A stretch of 64,000 nt of DNA from Candidatus Faecalibacterium faecigallinarum (GTDB taxonomy: Bacteria > Bacillota > Clostridia > Oscillospirales > Ruminococcaceae): positions 1-64,000 of the forward strand of contig DWWN01000060.1 of the NCBI GenBank assembly GCA_019119685.1, in the 5' to 3' direction. This document shows, in pieces, positions 26,152 to 35,564 of this stretch. Position 1 is the stretch's first letter. Each line of letters opens with the position of its first letter. Made by a program: the position numbers and the translations under genes. Below the pieces are notes generated by a model. It made no database searches. It had not been told where the DNA came from and saw only the letters and a list, made by a program, of their open reading frames with translations.

Positions 26152-26883
26152 TCAATCTTCCCGCAGCTGGAAGATGCGCAGCCGCTCGTTGCCGGCCTCC
26201 GGCAGCTCGCTGCGCTGGCGCAAAGAGAGGTATTCCGTCTCGGTGACGATGATGTGGTCCAGCAGCTCGACGCCCACCACGAACATCCCGCGGGCCAGCT
26301 CGGCGGTGGCCTCGATGTCCTGCCGGGAGGGCAGGGCGCTGCCGCTGGGGTGGTTGTGGCACAGCACCACCCAGTGGGCTTTGAGCCGCACCGCCTGGGC
26401 GATGGCCTCCCGGATGGGCAGTTCCACCATGTCGGCGGTGCCGCTGCCCAGCCACGAAGTGCAGGTGATCCGCCGCTGGCGGTCCAGGCAGACCAGCAGC
26501 ACCCGCTCCCGGACGGTGCCCCGGAACCGTGCCATCAGGTACTCCCCCATCTGCTCCACCGTCTGCAGCCTGCGCCGGTCCCGGGTCAGGCTGCGGTGGT
26601 AGCAGGCGCTGATCTGGGGCAGCAGGTGGAGGAACCGGGCCGAAGCCGGGCCCATCCCCTCCACCAGGCACAGCTCCTCCTCGTCCGCTTCCAGCACGCC
26701 GGCAAAGTCCCCAAAGCGCTCCAGCAAAGCGTGGGCGATGGGGTTCGTATCCCGCCGGGTGATGGTGAAGTAGAGCAGATATTCCAGCATCTCGTGTTCG
26801 GCCAGGCTTTCCAGGCCGTACTTCTGCACCCGCTCGTGCATCCGCTGGCGGTGCCCCGCGTGGATCTGTTTTTCACCTGCCAT
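26152..26883 (-). CDS. radC: RadC-family JAMM-motif protein
   Basis: 243 residues. An N-terminal helix-hairpin-helix region (LVEGMGPASARFLHLL) is followed by an MPN/JAMM domain with NHPSGSALPSRQD carrying the metal-binding His and Asp. The biochemical role of RadC is unsettled; it is often linked to competence or phage defence. ATG at 26883 after GGAGGTGG. Confidence 0.92.
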   Translation of the reverse strand: MAGEKQIHAGHRQRMHERVQKYGLESLAEHEMLEYLLYFTITRRDTNPIAHALLERFGDFAGVLEADEEELCLVEGMGPASARFLHLLPQISACYHRSLTRDRRRLQTVEQMGEYLMARFRGTVRERVLLVCLDRQRRITCTSWLGSGTADMVELPIREAIAQAVRLKAHWVVLCHNHPSGSALPSRQDIEATAELARGMFVVGVELLDHIIVTETEYLSLRQRSELPEAGNERLRIFQLRED

Positions 26884-26924
26884 AGCGCATCCCACCTCCT
26901 GTCCTTCCCTTTTCCGTCCCTTTT

Positions 26925-26953
26925 AGGATACTTTTCTTTTGGAAAAAAGACAA
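26925..26953 (-). promoter_or_regulatory. Promoter of radC
   Basis: On the minus strand TTGTCT (26953-26948) and TATCCT (26930-26925) are 17 bp apart. It is back to back with the plus-strand promoter at 26981. Confidence 0.65.
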
Positions 26954-26980
26954 GCCTTTCGGGCAAATTTTCTTTCGCGA

Positions 26981-27009
26981 TTGACTTGCATCCCCAAATC
27001 GTTTATCAT
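26981..27009 (+). promoter_or_regulatory. Promoter of the pseudouridine synthase operon
   Basis: TTGACT at 26981-26986, 17 bp, then TATCAT at 27004-27009. Confidence 0.75.
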
Positions 27010-27042
27010 GGTCTTAAAGTGAGACACGATGAGGATACGACT

Positions 27043-28029
27043 ATGAAACGATTTACCGCAACCGCCAACGACGAGGGCGTCCGGCTGTCGCGCTTTGTCC
27101 AGAGCGTGACCACCGGCCTGCCCACCAGCCTGCTGTACAAGAGTTTCCGCAACAAGCGGATCAAGGTCAACGGCAAAAAGGCCGCCCCCGACGCAAGGCT
27201 CTGCGCCGGGGACCTGATCGAGCTGTACATCAACGACGAGTTTTTCCCGCCCGAGGCCGCCCCGGCCCGGCCCGCAAAGCCCAGCCGGCCCAAACAGCCC
27301 AGAGTGCAGGTGGTCTACGAGGACGGGAACATCGCCGTCCTCTATAAGCCCGCTCACCTGCTGTGCCACAGCGACCGCACCGGCGACGCCAACTTGGTGG
27401 ACGCCTTCACCCAGTACCTGGCCGAAAAGGGCGAGTATGTTCCCGGCGGGGAGAACCGCTTTGCCCCCGCCCTGTGCAACCGGCTGGACCGGGGCACCGA
27501 GGGCCTGGTCATCGCGGCCAAGAATTACGCCGCCCTGCGGGACATGAACGAGATCATCCGCACCGACCGGCTGAAAAAGGAATACTACACCATCACGGTG
27601 GGCATCCCGCCGCGGGGCCGCTTCACCGCCTGGTGGGAGCACGACGAAAAAGCTAACAAGGTCAGCATCCACGCCCACCCCGACCAGGCCGGCCGCCGCA
27701 AGCAGATCGTCACCGATGTGGACGTGCTGCGCACGGCCGGGCCCTATGCCCTGTGCAAAATCGGGCTGGTGACCGGGCGGACCCACCAGATCCGGGCCCA
27801 CCTGGCCTACCTGGGGCGGCCGGTGCTGGGGGACATCAAATACGGTAACCGCAAGGCCAACGAGCGGGCCGGGGCAAAGACCCAGGCGCTGTGCGCGGTG
27901 CGGGTCAGCTTTTTGGACATCCCCGAGGAAAACACCCTCCATTACCTGACCGGCAAGGTCATCAAGCTGAAGGACCCGCAGATCGTGCGGCAGTTCGACG
28001 CGCTGGACAAATCGAAACAGGCCGGCTGA
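27043..28029 (+). CDS. RluA/RluD-family pseudouridine synthase
   Basis: 328 residues from the ATG at 27043. An S4-type RNA-binding start (VRLSRFVQSV...NKRIKVNGKKA) is followed by the catalytic motif NRLDRGTEGLVIAAK with the essential Asp, and GRTHQIRAHLAYLGRPVLGD near the C-terminus. It isomerises uridine in 23S rRNA; the exact site (RluC or RluD type) is not clear. The open frame continues far upstream without a start signal; that part is antisense to uvrB and radC and is not real. First of two genes with comM. Confidence 0.92.
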   Translation: MKRFTATANDEGVRLSRFVQSVTTGLPTSLLYKSFRNKRIKVNGKKAAPDARLCAGDLIELYINDEFFPPEAAPARPAKPSRPKQPRVQVVYEDGNIAVLYKPAHLLCHSDRTGDANLVDAFTQYLAEKGEYVPGGENRFAPALCNRLDRGTEGLVIAAKNYAALRDMNEIIRTDRLKKEYYTITVGIPPRGRFTAWWEHDEKANKVSIHAHPDQAGRRKQIVTDVDVLRTAGPYALCKIGLVTGRTHQIRAHLAYLGRPVLGDIKYGNRKANERAGAKTQALCAVRVSFLDIPEENTLHYLTGKVIKLKDPQIVRQFDALDKSKQAG

Positions 28030-28048
28030 CCGGCAGGAAGGAGCCTCC

Positions 28049-29593
28049 ATGTACGCACTGTTGAACAGTTTTGGATTGAACGGCCTGCAGGGCTTCGGCG
28101 TCGCCGTGGAGGCCGATGTCTCGAGCGGGATGGACGCCTTTACCATCGTGGGCCTGCCGGATTCGGCGGTGCGGGAGAGCGCCGACCGCATCCGGGCCGC
28201 CGCCCGCAACCTGCACTACCGCTGGCCCAGCGGCCGCGTCACCGTCAACCTGGCCCCTGCCGACGTCCGCAAGACCGGCCCGGTCTACGACCTGCCCCTG
28301 CTGCTGGCCATCCTGACGGCGGCGGGGCAGATCCAGCCGCCCCCGCGGGACGCCGCCTTCCTGGGCGAGGTGGCCCTGGACGGCACCCTGCGTCCGGTGG
28401 CGGGGGTGCTGCCCATGGCCCTGACCGCCGCCGAAAAGGGGGTGCGCGCCCTCTACCTGCCCGCCGGCAACGCCGCCGAGGCCGCCGAAGCCTGCGGCCC
28501 GGACGGGATGCAGGTCTATCCGGCCCGCAGCGTCGCCGAGGTGGTGGATGCTTTATCCGGCCGCAGCCCCATCCAGCCGGCCCGGCCCCATCCCTTTGAC
28601 CCGGACCAGGGCTGGGCCGCCTACCCCGACTTTGCCGATGTGCTGGGCCAGGCCATGGCCCGCCGTGCCATGGTGGTGGCGGCGGCCGGCGGCCACAACG
28701 TGCTGCTGATCGGCGCGCCCGGCACCGGCAAATCCATGCTGGCCAAGCGTCTGCCCGGCATCCTGCCGCCCCTGACGCGGGAGGAATCCCTCGAGACGTC
28801 CAAGATCTATTCCATCGCGGGGCTGCTGCCCCGGGACGGCGGCCTGATCACCGCCCGGCCCTTCCGCAGCCCCCACCATTCGGCCAGCCCTGCCGCCCTG
28901 GCGGGCGGGGGCAGCTTTTTCCGCCCGGGCGAGTGCAGCCTGGCCAACGCCGGCGTCCTCTTTCTGGACGAGCTGCCCGAGTTCCTGCGGGAAAGCCTGG
29001 AGGTGCTCCGCCAGCCTCTGGAGGACGGCCAGATCACCATCAGCCGGGCCGCCGGCAGCGCCACCTACCCCAGCCGGTTCCAGCTGGTGGCCGCCATGAA
29101 CCCCTGCAAGTGCGGCTACTACGGCCACCCCACCCGGCCCTGCACCTGCAGCCTGCACGCGGTGCGGCAGTACCGCAGCCGCATTTCGGGCCCGCTGCTG
29201 GACCGCATCGACCTGTGCGTCGAGATGGACCCCATCTCTTTCAACGAGCTGCACGGGGTGGGCCAGAGCGAGACCAGCGCCCAGCTGCGCCAGCAGGTGC
29301 TGGCCGCCCGCGCCGTCCAGACCCGGCGCTTTGCCCAGCATGGCTACGAGGGCATCCACTGCAACGCCCAGCTGACCGCAGGCCAGGTGCGGCAGGTCTG
29401 CCGCCTGACCCCCGGCGCCCAGCAGGTGCTGCGGGCGGCCTACGACCGGCTGGGCCTGTCGGCCCGCAGCCACGACCGCCTTTTGCGGGTAGCCCGCACC
29501 ATCGCCGACCTTGCCGGCAGCGCCCTCATCGCGGAGGACGCCCTGCTGGAGGCTTTGCAGTACCGGATGCAGGACAAGCTGGAAGTGCGCTGA
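28049..29593 (+). CDS. comM: YifB/ComM-like Mg-chelatase-type AAA+ ATPase
   Basis: 514 residues, full length. The N-terminal ChlI-like domain (FTIVGLPDSAVRESADRIRA) is followed by the AAA+ core with Walker A GAPGTGKSMLAKRLPGILPP, RPFRSPHHSAS and a C-terminal Mg-chelatase domain. ComM is a hexameric helicase for branch migration during natural transformation. It starts 19 bases after the pseudouridine synthase gene with GGAAGGAG. Confidence 0.94.
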   Translation: MYALLNSFGLNGLQGFGVAVEADVSSGMDAFTIVGLPDSAVRESADRIRAAARNLHYRWPSGRVTVNLAPADVRKTGPVYDLPLLLAILTAAGQIQPPPRDAAFLGEVALDGTLRPVAGVLPMALTAAEKGVRALYLPAGNAAEAAEACGPDGMQVYPARSVAEVVDALSGRSPIQPARPHPFDPDQGWAAYPDFADVLGQAMARRAMVVAAAGGHNVLLIGAPGTGKSMLAKRLPGILPPLTREESLETSKIYSIAGLLPRDGGLITARPFRSPHHSASPAALAGGGSFFRPGECSLANAGVLFLDELPEFLRESLEVLRQPLEDGQITISRAAGSATYPSRFQLVAAMNPCKCGYYGHPTRPCTCSLHAVRQYRSRISGPLLDRIDLCVEMDPISFNELHGVGQSETSAQLRQQVLAARAVQTRRFAQHGYEGIHCNAQLTAGQVRQVCRLTPGAQQVLRAAYDRLGLSARSHDRLLRVARTIADLAGSALIAEDALLEALQYRMQDKLEVR

Positions 29594-29610
29594 CCGGCCC
29601 GCCAGACAAA

Positions 29611-29650
29611 AAGACCCGCTGCGTTGGATAACAGCGGGTCTTTGCTTTTT
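29611..29650. terminator. Bidirectional terminator
   Basis: AAGACCCGCTG (29611-29621) pairs with CAGCGGGTCTT, followed by TGCTTTTT on the plus strand and by TTTTTG on the minus strand. It serves comM and the convergent DUF2500 gene. Confidence 0.88.
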
Positions 29651-30002
29651 ATATGCGCTGAAAAGAGATGTACCGGGTGCCCTGAAAGGTCAGGCGTCCC
29701 CTGTCCCCCTCCGCCAGCAGGCCGTATTCCGTACCGGGCACGCTCAATTCCATCCGGTCGCCGCTCTCCACCTGGAACGTCATGTAGTAGCTGGTGCTGG
29801 AATGGACTCCGCCGTTCTGATGGTGATGGCTGTGCACCTCCATCCGCTTGGCCGAAACCAGCGCTTCCACCGTCAGGCGGGGCGAGTGATTGTTCTTGTT
29901 CCATGTGCTCACCGAGCGCACCAGCATAACGGCCATCATCCCGAAGATCAGGCAGAACGCGAGCGTAAAGAGGATCGGAAAAAGATCGAACAGAAAATAC
30001 AC
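29649..30002 (-). CDS. DUF2500-type small membrane protein
   Basis: 117 residues. One N-terminal membrane segment (LFPILFTLAFCLIFGMMAVMLV) is followed by a soluble domain with VEALVSAKRMEVHSHHH, YYMTFQVESGDRMELSV and a closing GRLTFQGTRYISF. This matches the DUF2500 pattern. Function is unknown. GTG start at 30002 after GGGAGGG. Confidence 0.82.
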   Translation of the reverse strand: MYFLFDLFPILFTLAFCLIFGMMAVMLVRSVSTWNKNNHSPRLTVEALVSAKRMEVHSHHHQNGGVHSSTSYYMTFQVESGDRMELSVPGTEYGLLAEGDRGRLTFQGTRYISFQRI

Positions 30003-30067
30003 ACTGAACCCTCCCTGTTGTTTTCTGCCTTAAATACGGACCAGCCGCGCCAAATATTGCACATACG

Positions 30068-30100
30068 AAAGGCCCGTCCGCATGGGAGCGCGGCGGGCCT
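30068..30100 (-). terminator. Terminator of the small membrane protein gene
   Basis: The minus strand AGGCCCG / CGGGCCT stem ends in TTTCG. Weak T-run. Confidence 0.6.
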
Positions 30101-30105
30101 CTGGT

Positions 30106-30519
30106 TTATTCGCTGGTATCGCTGCCGGCGTCATCGTCCGCGTCCGGGCGGGACTCCAGCTCTTTGCGCAGCTTGCGGATGCGCTTTTTTTCGCTCTCCG
30201 CGTGCCGCCAGGGCCAGGCGTGGCCCTCATGCTCTTTGCACCAGCGGCTGAGGGGGTAGAAGGCGAAGGCCAGCCCGAACACGTACAGCAGCACATACAG
30301 CAGGCCGTCCAGCCAGCCCAGCGCGTCCAGCGCCGCGATGATGCACATGACAAAGCCCGCCTTCATGAAGAACAGGCCGTTCTGTTTGGCGTACTCGGTA
30401 AAATTTTCGGCCTTGACGCTCCGGCGGCCCTGGTCGCCCCAGACGCGGGGGTTTTTCATCACCGTGTAGCCGTAGTAGAGCAGCATCATGCCGCAGGTCA
30501 GCTGAAAACCAAAAAACAT
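30106..30519 (-). CDS. Hypothetical membrane protein
   Basis: 137 residues. About three hydrophobic segments (FGFQLTCGMMLLYYGYTVM; GLFFMKAGFVMCIIAALDAL; LLYVLLYVFGLAFAFYPL) and a charged C-terminal tail rich in Lys/Arg then Asp/Ser. No family recognised. It follows lysA by 34 bases on the same strand, so it may share its transcript. Confidence 0.7.
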   Translation of the reverse strand: MFFGFQLTCGMMLLYYGYTVMKNPRVWGDQGRRSVKAENFTEYAKQNGLFFMKAGFVMCIIAALDALGWLDGLLYVLLYVFGLAFAFYPLSRWCKEHEGHAWPWRHAESEKKRIRKLRKELESRPDADDDAGSDTSE

Positions 30520-30552
30520 CTCTCTTGCCTCGCTGTCTGGTCCCCGAAGGGG

Positions 30553-31854
30553 TTATTTCGTCTCGTCCTCGCCGGGGAACATGGTCTTGTAATAGGGGGT
30601 AAAGTCCAGGGTGGCAAAGTAGTCCCGCGGGGTCTCGGCGCGGCGGATCAGCCGGTGGCCGCCATCCTCGCACAGCAGCACCTCGGCGCTGCGCAGCTTG
30701 CCGTTGTAGTTGTAGCCCATGGCCGAGCCGTGGGCGCCGGTGTCGTGGATATAGATCAGATCCCCGATGTCGATCCTAGGCAGCATCCGGTCCACGGCGA
30801 ACTTGTCGTTGTTCTCGCACAGGCCGCCCACCACGTCGTATTTGTGGTCGCAGGGGGCGTCCTCCTTGCCCAGCACCGTGATGTGGTGGTAGGCGCCGTA
30901 CATGGCCGGGCGCATCAGGTTGGCGGCGCAGGCGTCCAGGCCGATGTACTCCTTATAGATGTGCTTTTCGTGGATGGCGGTGGCGATCAGCGCGCCGTAG
31001 GGCCCGGTCATGAACCGGCCCATCTCGGTAAAGATGGCAATATCCCCCATGCCGGCGGGGACCAGGATCTCCTCAAACTTTTTGCGGACCCCCTCGCCGA
31101 TGGCGTAGATATCGTTCTCCCGCTGGCCGGGGCGGTAGGGGATGCCCACGCCGCCCGACAGGTTGATGTAGCCCACATGGACGCCGGCCGCCTGGGACAC
31201 CCGCACCGCCAGCCGGAACAGGATGCCGGCCAGCTCGGGGTAATACTCGTCCGAAATGGTGTTGGAGGCCAGGAAGGCGTGGATGCCAAAGTGTTTGGCC
31301 CCTTTGGCTTTGAGCTGTTTGAAGCTGTCCACCATCTGCTGTTCGGTCATGCCGTACTTGGCTTCGCCGGGCTTGTCCATCACCTGGAAGCCTTCTTCGC
31401 TCTCTCCCAGGCGGAAGGTGCCGCCGGGGTTATACCGGCAGAACACCGTCTCGGGCACGCCGGCCACCCGGTCCAGGAAGCCCACCATGGTGGCGTCGTC
31501 CAGGTTGATGTAGGCCCCCAGTTCACGGGCCTTTTTCATATCCTCGCTGGGGGTCTGGTTGGAGGAAAACATGATCTCCTCCCCGCCGAAGCCCACGGCC
31601 TCGCTCAGCATCAGCTCGGTCAGGGAAGAGCAGTCCACCCCGCAGCCTTCCTCCCGCAGGATCTCCAGGATCGCGGGGTTGGGCAGGGCCTTGACCGCAA
31701 AGTATTCCTTGAAGCCCTTGTTCCAGCTGAACGCCTCGTTGATGCGGCGGGCGTTGGCGCGGATGGCCTTCTCATCGTAGATGTGGAAGGGGGTCGGCAC
31801 GTCGGGCAGGATCTCCTGCACCTGGGCCTCGGTCAGGAATGGTCTTTTTTCCAT
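30553..31854 (-). CDS. lysA: Diaminopimelate decarboxylase
   Basis: 433 residues from the ATG at 31854. PLP enzyme of the alanine-racemase/ornithine-decarboxylase fold. The Schiff-base Lys is in AVKALPNP, HFGIHAF follows, the phosphate loop is SGGVGIPY, and GGLCENNDKFA carries the active-site Cys of the neighbouring subunit. It makes lysine from meso-DAP, the last lysine step. The CEN variant of the usual CES motif is seen in a clostridial subgroup. It lies 23 bases after the sugar dehydratase gene. Confidence 0.9.
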   Translation of the reverse strand: MEKRPFLTEAQVQEILPDVPTPFHIYDEKAIRANARRINEAFSWNKGFKEYFAVKALPNPAILEILREEGCGVDCSSLTELMLSEAVGFGGEEIMFSSNQTPSEDMKKARELGAYINLDDATMVGFLDRVAGVPETVFCRYNPGGTFRLGESEEGFQVMDKPGEAKYGMTEQQMVDSFKQLKAKGAKHFGIHAFLASNTISDEYYPELAGILFRLAVRVSQAAGVHVGYINLSGGVGIPYRPGQRENDIYAIGEGVRKKFEEILVPAGMGDIAIFTEMGRFMTGPYGALIATAIHEKHIYKEYIGLDACAANLMRPAMYGAYHHITVLGKEDAPCDHKYDVVGGLCENNDKFAVDRMLPRIDIGDLIYIHDTGAHGSAMGYNYNGKLRSAEVLLCEDGGHRLIRRAETPRDYFATLDFTPYYKTMFPGEDETK

Positions 31855-31877
31855 GGTATTCACGTCCCTCTCTTGGT

Positions 31878-33785
31878 TCACTGTTTCTGTTTCAGCTGGT
31901 CCCGCACCGGCGTAAAGGTGGGGATCATCTTCTGCAGCTGCCGGACCACGCCCTCGTCGTTGTGCTCGGCAGCGTGGAACAGCTCCTGCAGTTCCTGATA
32001 GAACACGTCCAGTTTGATGTCCCGCGGCGGCGCGACAAAGATCTTGTTGTGCTCGGTGCGGCGCATCTTGTCCTGCTCCTCGTCCATCATCAGCTCCTCG
32101 TAGAGCTTTTCGCCGGGGCGCAGGCCCACGATCTTGATCTCCATGTTGACCCCCGGCTCATAGCCGTAAAAGCGGATCAGCTGGCGGGCCAGGTCGATGA
32201 TCTTGACCGGCTCGCCCATATCCAGCACATAGATGCTGCCGCTTTCGGCCAGGGCCCCGGCCTGCAGCACCAGCTGGGCCGCCTCGGGGATGGTCATAAA
32301 GTACCGCTCGATGTTGGGGTCGGTCAGGGTGACGGGGCCGCCCTGCTTGATCTGGGCTTCGAACAGGGGGATGACGCTGCCGTGGCTGCCCAGCACGTTG
32401 CCGAACCGCACCGCCACGCACTTCATCTCGGTGTTCCGGGCGAAGGTCTGGATCAGCATTTCGCACAGCCGTTTGGTGCAGCCCATAACGCTGGTGGGGT
32501 TGACCGCCTTGTCGGTGGAGAGCTGGACCAGCCGCTCCACCCCGTGCTCGCTGGCGCTGGTCAGCAGGTTCTTGGTGCCCATGACGTTGTTCTTGACCGC
32601 CTCGGCCGGGCTGACCTCCATCAGCGGCACGTGCTTATGGGCCGCGGCGTGGAACACCACCTGGGGGTGGTAAGTCTCAAACACCTCGTCCAGCCGCTTT
32701 TTGTCCCGGATGGAGCCGATCAGCACCTCGATGGGGGCCTCGCGGCCGTACTTGCGCTGCAGTTCCATCTGCAGCTCGTAGGCGCAGTTCTCGTAGATGT
32801 CAAAGATCAGCAGTTTGGCCGGGCCGAACCGCATCACCTGGCGGCACAGCTCGCTGCCGATGCTGCCGCCGCCGCCCGTCACCAGCACCACCTTGTCCTT
32901 CAGGTAGCCGCTGATCTTCTCGGTGTCCAGGGTGACTTCGTCCCGGGAGAGGAAATCGGCGGTGTTCACCTCGCGGAAGGCGTGGGCCGGCGCGCCGGCC
33001 GTGCCCACCGACTGGGGGTCGCTCAGGACCTGCACCTTGCAGTGGGTGGACATACACAGGTCGATGACATGGTTCAGCCGGCTGCCCCGCAACGTGGGAA
33101 TGGCGATGATGATGCCGTAGATGTTGTAGCGGGTGCACAGCTCGGGGATATCCTCCAGGGTACCCTTGACCGGCACGCCGTGAATGGTCTGGTTCAGTTT
33201 TTCAGGGGCGTCGTCCGCCACCACCACCGGGTGGCCGTAGGTCTTGTTGGACTTGCAGACGTTGATGGCCCAGGCACCGGCCTCCCCCGCGCCCACGATC
33301 AGCATGGGGCGGTTGGGGTCGTTGCTGGTCACACCGCGCAGGGCCGCCCCCAGGGGGTGGTCCAGGAACATCCGCCACACCAGGCGGATGCCGCCCACGA
33401 ACAGCAGGATGAACACCGCCGCGATGCAGTTGGCCGAGTTGAACAGCACCCCGTGGACGAACAGCCGGTTGACGAAGTAGACCGCCACCGTGGGCACGGC
33501 CACCATCACGCCCAGCCGGAACAGGTCCCGCTCGCCGGCATACTTCCACAGAATGGTATACAGCCCGCCCGCCAGGAAGGACAGCATATACAGCGCCGCG
33601 ATCCAGGGCAGGTTTTCATACAGCAGCGCCAGATTGTGGGGCCACCAGACGTCCACATCCGGCGCGCCGTCGGCGCGGAGCAGCAGCCCCAGGTAAAAGC
33701 TGAAGCAGACGATCAGCAGGTCGATGACGAACAGCAGGCCCCGCCGCAGCAGAATCGCGCCTTTGCGCTTTGTTTCCTTTTTCAA
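31878..33785 (-). CDS. Membrane-bound nucleotide-sugar dehydratase/epimerase, CapD/FlaA1/PglF type
   Basis: 635 residues. Four N-terminal membrane segments and a CoA-binding-like linker are followed by a short-chain dehydrogenase domain with VLVTGGGGSIGSELC near residue 286, HAAAHKHVPLME and STDKAVNPTSVMG. This family makes 4-keto-6-deoxy sugars from UDP-GlcNAc for surface glycans. TTG start at 33785 after AGAGGACG. Its own promoter lies within the end of the flippase gene. Confidence 0.9.
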   Translation of the reverse strand: MKKETKRKGAILLRRGLLFVIDLLIVCFSFYLGLLLRADGAPDVDVWWPHNLALLYENLPWIAALYMLSFLAGGLYTILWKYAGERDLFRLGVMVAVPTVAVYFVNRLFVHGVLFNSANCIAAVFILLFVGGIRLVWRMFLDHPLGAALRGVTSNDPNRPMLIVGAGEAGAWAINVCKSNKTYGHPVVVADDAPEKLNQTIHGVPVKGTLEDIPELCTRYNIYGIIIAIPTLRGSRLNHVIDLCMSTHCKVQVLSDPQSVGTAGAPAHAFREVNTADFLSRDEVTLDTEKISGYLKDKVVLVTGGGGSIGSELCRQVMRFGPAKLLIFDIYENCAYELQMELQRKYGREAPIEVLIGSIRDKKRLDEVFETYHPQVVFHAAAHKHVPLMEVSPAEAVKNNVMGTKNLLTSASEHGVERLVQLSTDKAVNPTSVMGCTKRLCEMLIQTFARNTEMKCVAVRFGNVLGSHGSVIPLFEAQIKQGGPVTLTDPNIERYFMTIPEAAQLVLQAGALAESGSIYVLDMGEPVKIIDLARQLIRFYGYEPGVNMEIKIVGLRPGEKLYEELMMDEEQDKMRRTEHNKIFVAPPRDIKLDVFYQELQELFHAAEHNDEGVVRQLQKMIPTFTPVRDQLKQKQ

Positions 33786-33874
33786 GTTACGTCCTCTTAT
33801 TCTCCGGCGGCAAGCCGCCGTTTATTGCAGCCCGCGGGGGGCAGATCACTTTCCCCTGCAGATACACATCCTAT

Positions 33875-33903
33875 ATTATACTCAGTTTCACAGCTGGTGT
33901 CCA
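33875..33903 (-). promoter_or_regulatory. Promoter of the sugar dehydratase-lysA transcript
   Basis: On the minus strand TGGACA (33903-33898) and TATAAT (33880-33875) are 17 bp apart. The -35 lies inside the last codons of the flippase gene. The leader to the TTG start is about 80 bases. Confidence 0.85.
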
Positions 33904-35471
33904 GAACTTTCCGGTTTTCCTCCGGTTTCCTTGGCGGCGCGGCGGGGCAGGCAGGCCTCCCGCAGTTCGGCCCCAAGGCCCAGCGGCCACCCCGCCGCCA
34001 GACAGACCGCGCACATCCCGGCGCCGCCGGCGGCCACCGCCGCCAGCTGCATCCACCGGCTTCCCGCCAGCGGGACGGCCAGCGCACGCCGCAGCCCCCA
34101 CCCGGCCAGCGCCGCCGCGCCGGCCGCAAAGGCGGGCCCGGCCAACCAGCCTGCCCAGTCGGGCCGCAGCCCTGCCGATGCAAGCATCTGCCGGGTGTTG
34201 GCCGCGCAGGTGAACAGGCTGGACAGGATCATGACCAGCAAAAAGCCCCGCATCCCCAGCCGGGGCAGCAGGACCGCCACCCCCGCGATCCGCAAAATGG
34301 AGTCCCACACGCTGTAGCGGAAGGCGGCCTTCTGTTCCCCCAGCCCTTTCATGGCCCCGTCCACCATGCTTTCAAGGTAAAGCAAAGGCATGGCCGGCGC
34401 GAGGATCTCCAGATAGGCCCCCGCCTCGCTGCTGCCGTAGAGGGCGGCGGCCAGCGGACGGCCCCACACCCAGAACGCCGCCCCGGCCAAAGCCGAGACA
34501 TACATGGTCAGTTTGACCATCCGCCCCAGCAGAATCTCCAGCCGGCGGCTGTCGCGGCGCAGGCAGGCCCGGGCGATCTCGGGCATCAGCAGCACCCCCA
34601 GACTGCCCAGCAGCCCAAACGGGAAGTTCACCAGCGGCAGGGCCATCCCCTTCAGCACGCCGTACTGGCTCACCGCCGCGGCCCGCTGGCCCAGGTAGAC
34701 CGTCAGGCAGGCGGGCACCAGCATATTTTCGGCGGTGTGCAGGGCGCTGGCCACACACCGGCCGCCCCCGACCGGCCACAGGATCTCCCACAGGCGCTGC
34801 CCGGCGTGGAGCGGGGCCTCGGCCCGGTCGTGGCCAAAGGCGCGGGGCGCTTCCCGCCTGCAGAAAGCGGCCATCAACAGAGCGGACACCGCCTCGCTGG
34901 CCGCCGTCGCGCCCAGCACCACGGCGCAGCGCACCCCTGCATCCCGGCCCTCGGTCAGTTCCAGGGCCGCCGCCATCACCCCGATGCGGAACGCCTGTTC
35001 CACCATCTGGCTGGCCACGTTGGGGCCCACCCGCTGCCGCGCCACAAAAAAGCCGCGCAGCACCGCCGACACCGCCATGAAAGGCATCCCGAAGGCGGCC
35101 GCCCGCAGCGCCGCCGCGGCCCGCGCGTCCCCCAGCCACCACCGGGCCGCCACAGGGGCCAGCAGCCACTGGCCCGCCATCGCCGCGCACCCCAGCCCCA
35201 GAGCCGCCGCACACAGCCGGGCCAGCATCCCACGGGCCCGGGCCGGGCGGCCGGCCAGCTCCTCGGCCATCAGCCGGGTGGACGCCGCCGACACCCCCGC
35301 CGTGGCCAGCGTGACGAACAGGGAATACACCGCCAGCACCAGCTGGTACAGGCCCATCCCCTCCCCGCCCAGGGCGTTGGCCAGGTAGATGCGCAGCCCC
35401 ATCCCTGCCAGGCGGAGCACGACATCCGACCCGGTGAGCAGCGCGGCGTTTTTCAGGTAGCTCTGCCGCAT
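33888..35471 (-). CDS. SpoVB/MurJ-type polysaccharide flippase
   Basis: 527 residues, 12-14 membrane segments, MATE/MOP-type exporter of the SpoVB group (starts RQSYLKNAALLTGSDVVLRLAGMGLRIYLAN). SpoVB-type proteins flip lipid-linked peptidoglycan or polysaccharide precursors. The neighbouring sugar dehydratase fits a surface-glycan role; a lipid II flippase role is also possible. Ala/Arg-rich composition follows the high GC. ATG at 35471 after GGAAGGGAGG. Confidence 0.86.
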   Translation of the reverse strand: MRQSYLKNAALLTGSDVVLRLAGMGLRIYLANALGGEGMGLYQLVLAVYSLFVTLATAGVSAASTRLMAEELAGRPARARGMLARLCAAALGLGCAAMAGQWLLAPVAARWWLGDARAAAALRAAAFGMPFMAVSAVLRGFFVARQRVGPNVASQMVEQAFRIGVMAAALELTEGRDAGVRCAVVLGATAASEAVSALLMAAFCRREAPRAFGHDRAEAPLHAGQRLWEILWPVGGGRCVASALHTAENMLVPACLTVYLGQRAAAVSQYGVLKGMALPLVNFPFGLLGSLGVLLMPEIARACLRRDSRRLEILLGRMVKLTMYVSALAGAAFWVWGRPLAAALYGSSEAGAYLEILAPAMPLLYLESMVDGAMKGLGEQKAAFRYSVWDSILRIAGVAVLLPRLGMRGFLLVMILSSLFTCAANTRQMLASAGLRPDWAGWLAGPAFAAGAAALAGWGLRRALAVPLAGSRWMQLAAVAAGGAGMCAVCLAAGWPLGLGAELREACLPRRAAKETGGKPESSGHQL

Positions 35472-35524
35472 GGCGACCCCCTCCCTTCCCGACAGGATAT
35501 GCGCCGGGGGCGGGAAACAGAACC

Positions 35525-35555
35525 AAAAACGCCCCTTCCAAAGCCGGAGGGGCGT
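35525..35555 (-). terminator. Terminator of the PASTA pseudokinase gene
   Basis: The minus strand ACGCCCC / GGGGCGT stem is followed by TTTTTGG. Confidence 0.85.
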
Positions 35556-35564
35556 AAAATGTTT

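Noticed and set aside
23875-27042. N-terminal extension of the pseudouridine synthase frame
   Set aside because: Antisense to uvrB and radC; the real start at 27043 has its own promoter and ribosome site.
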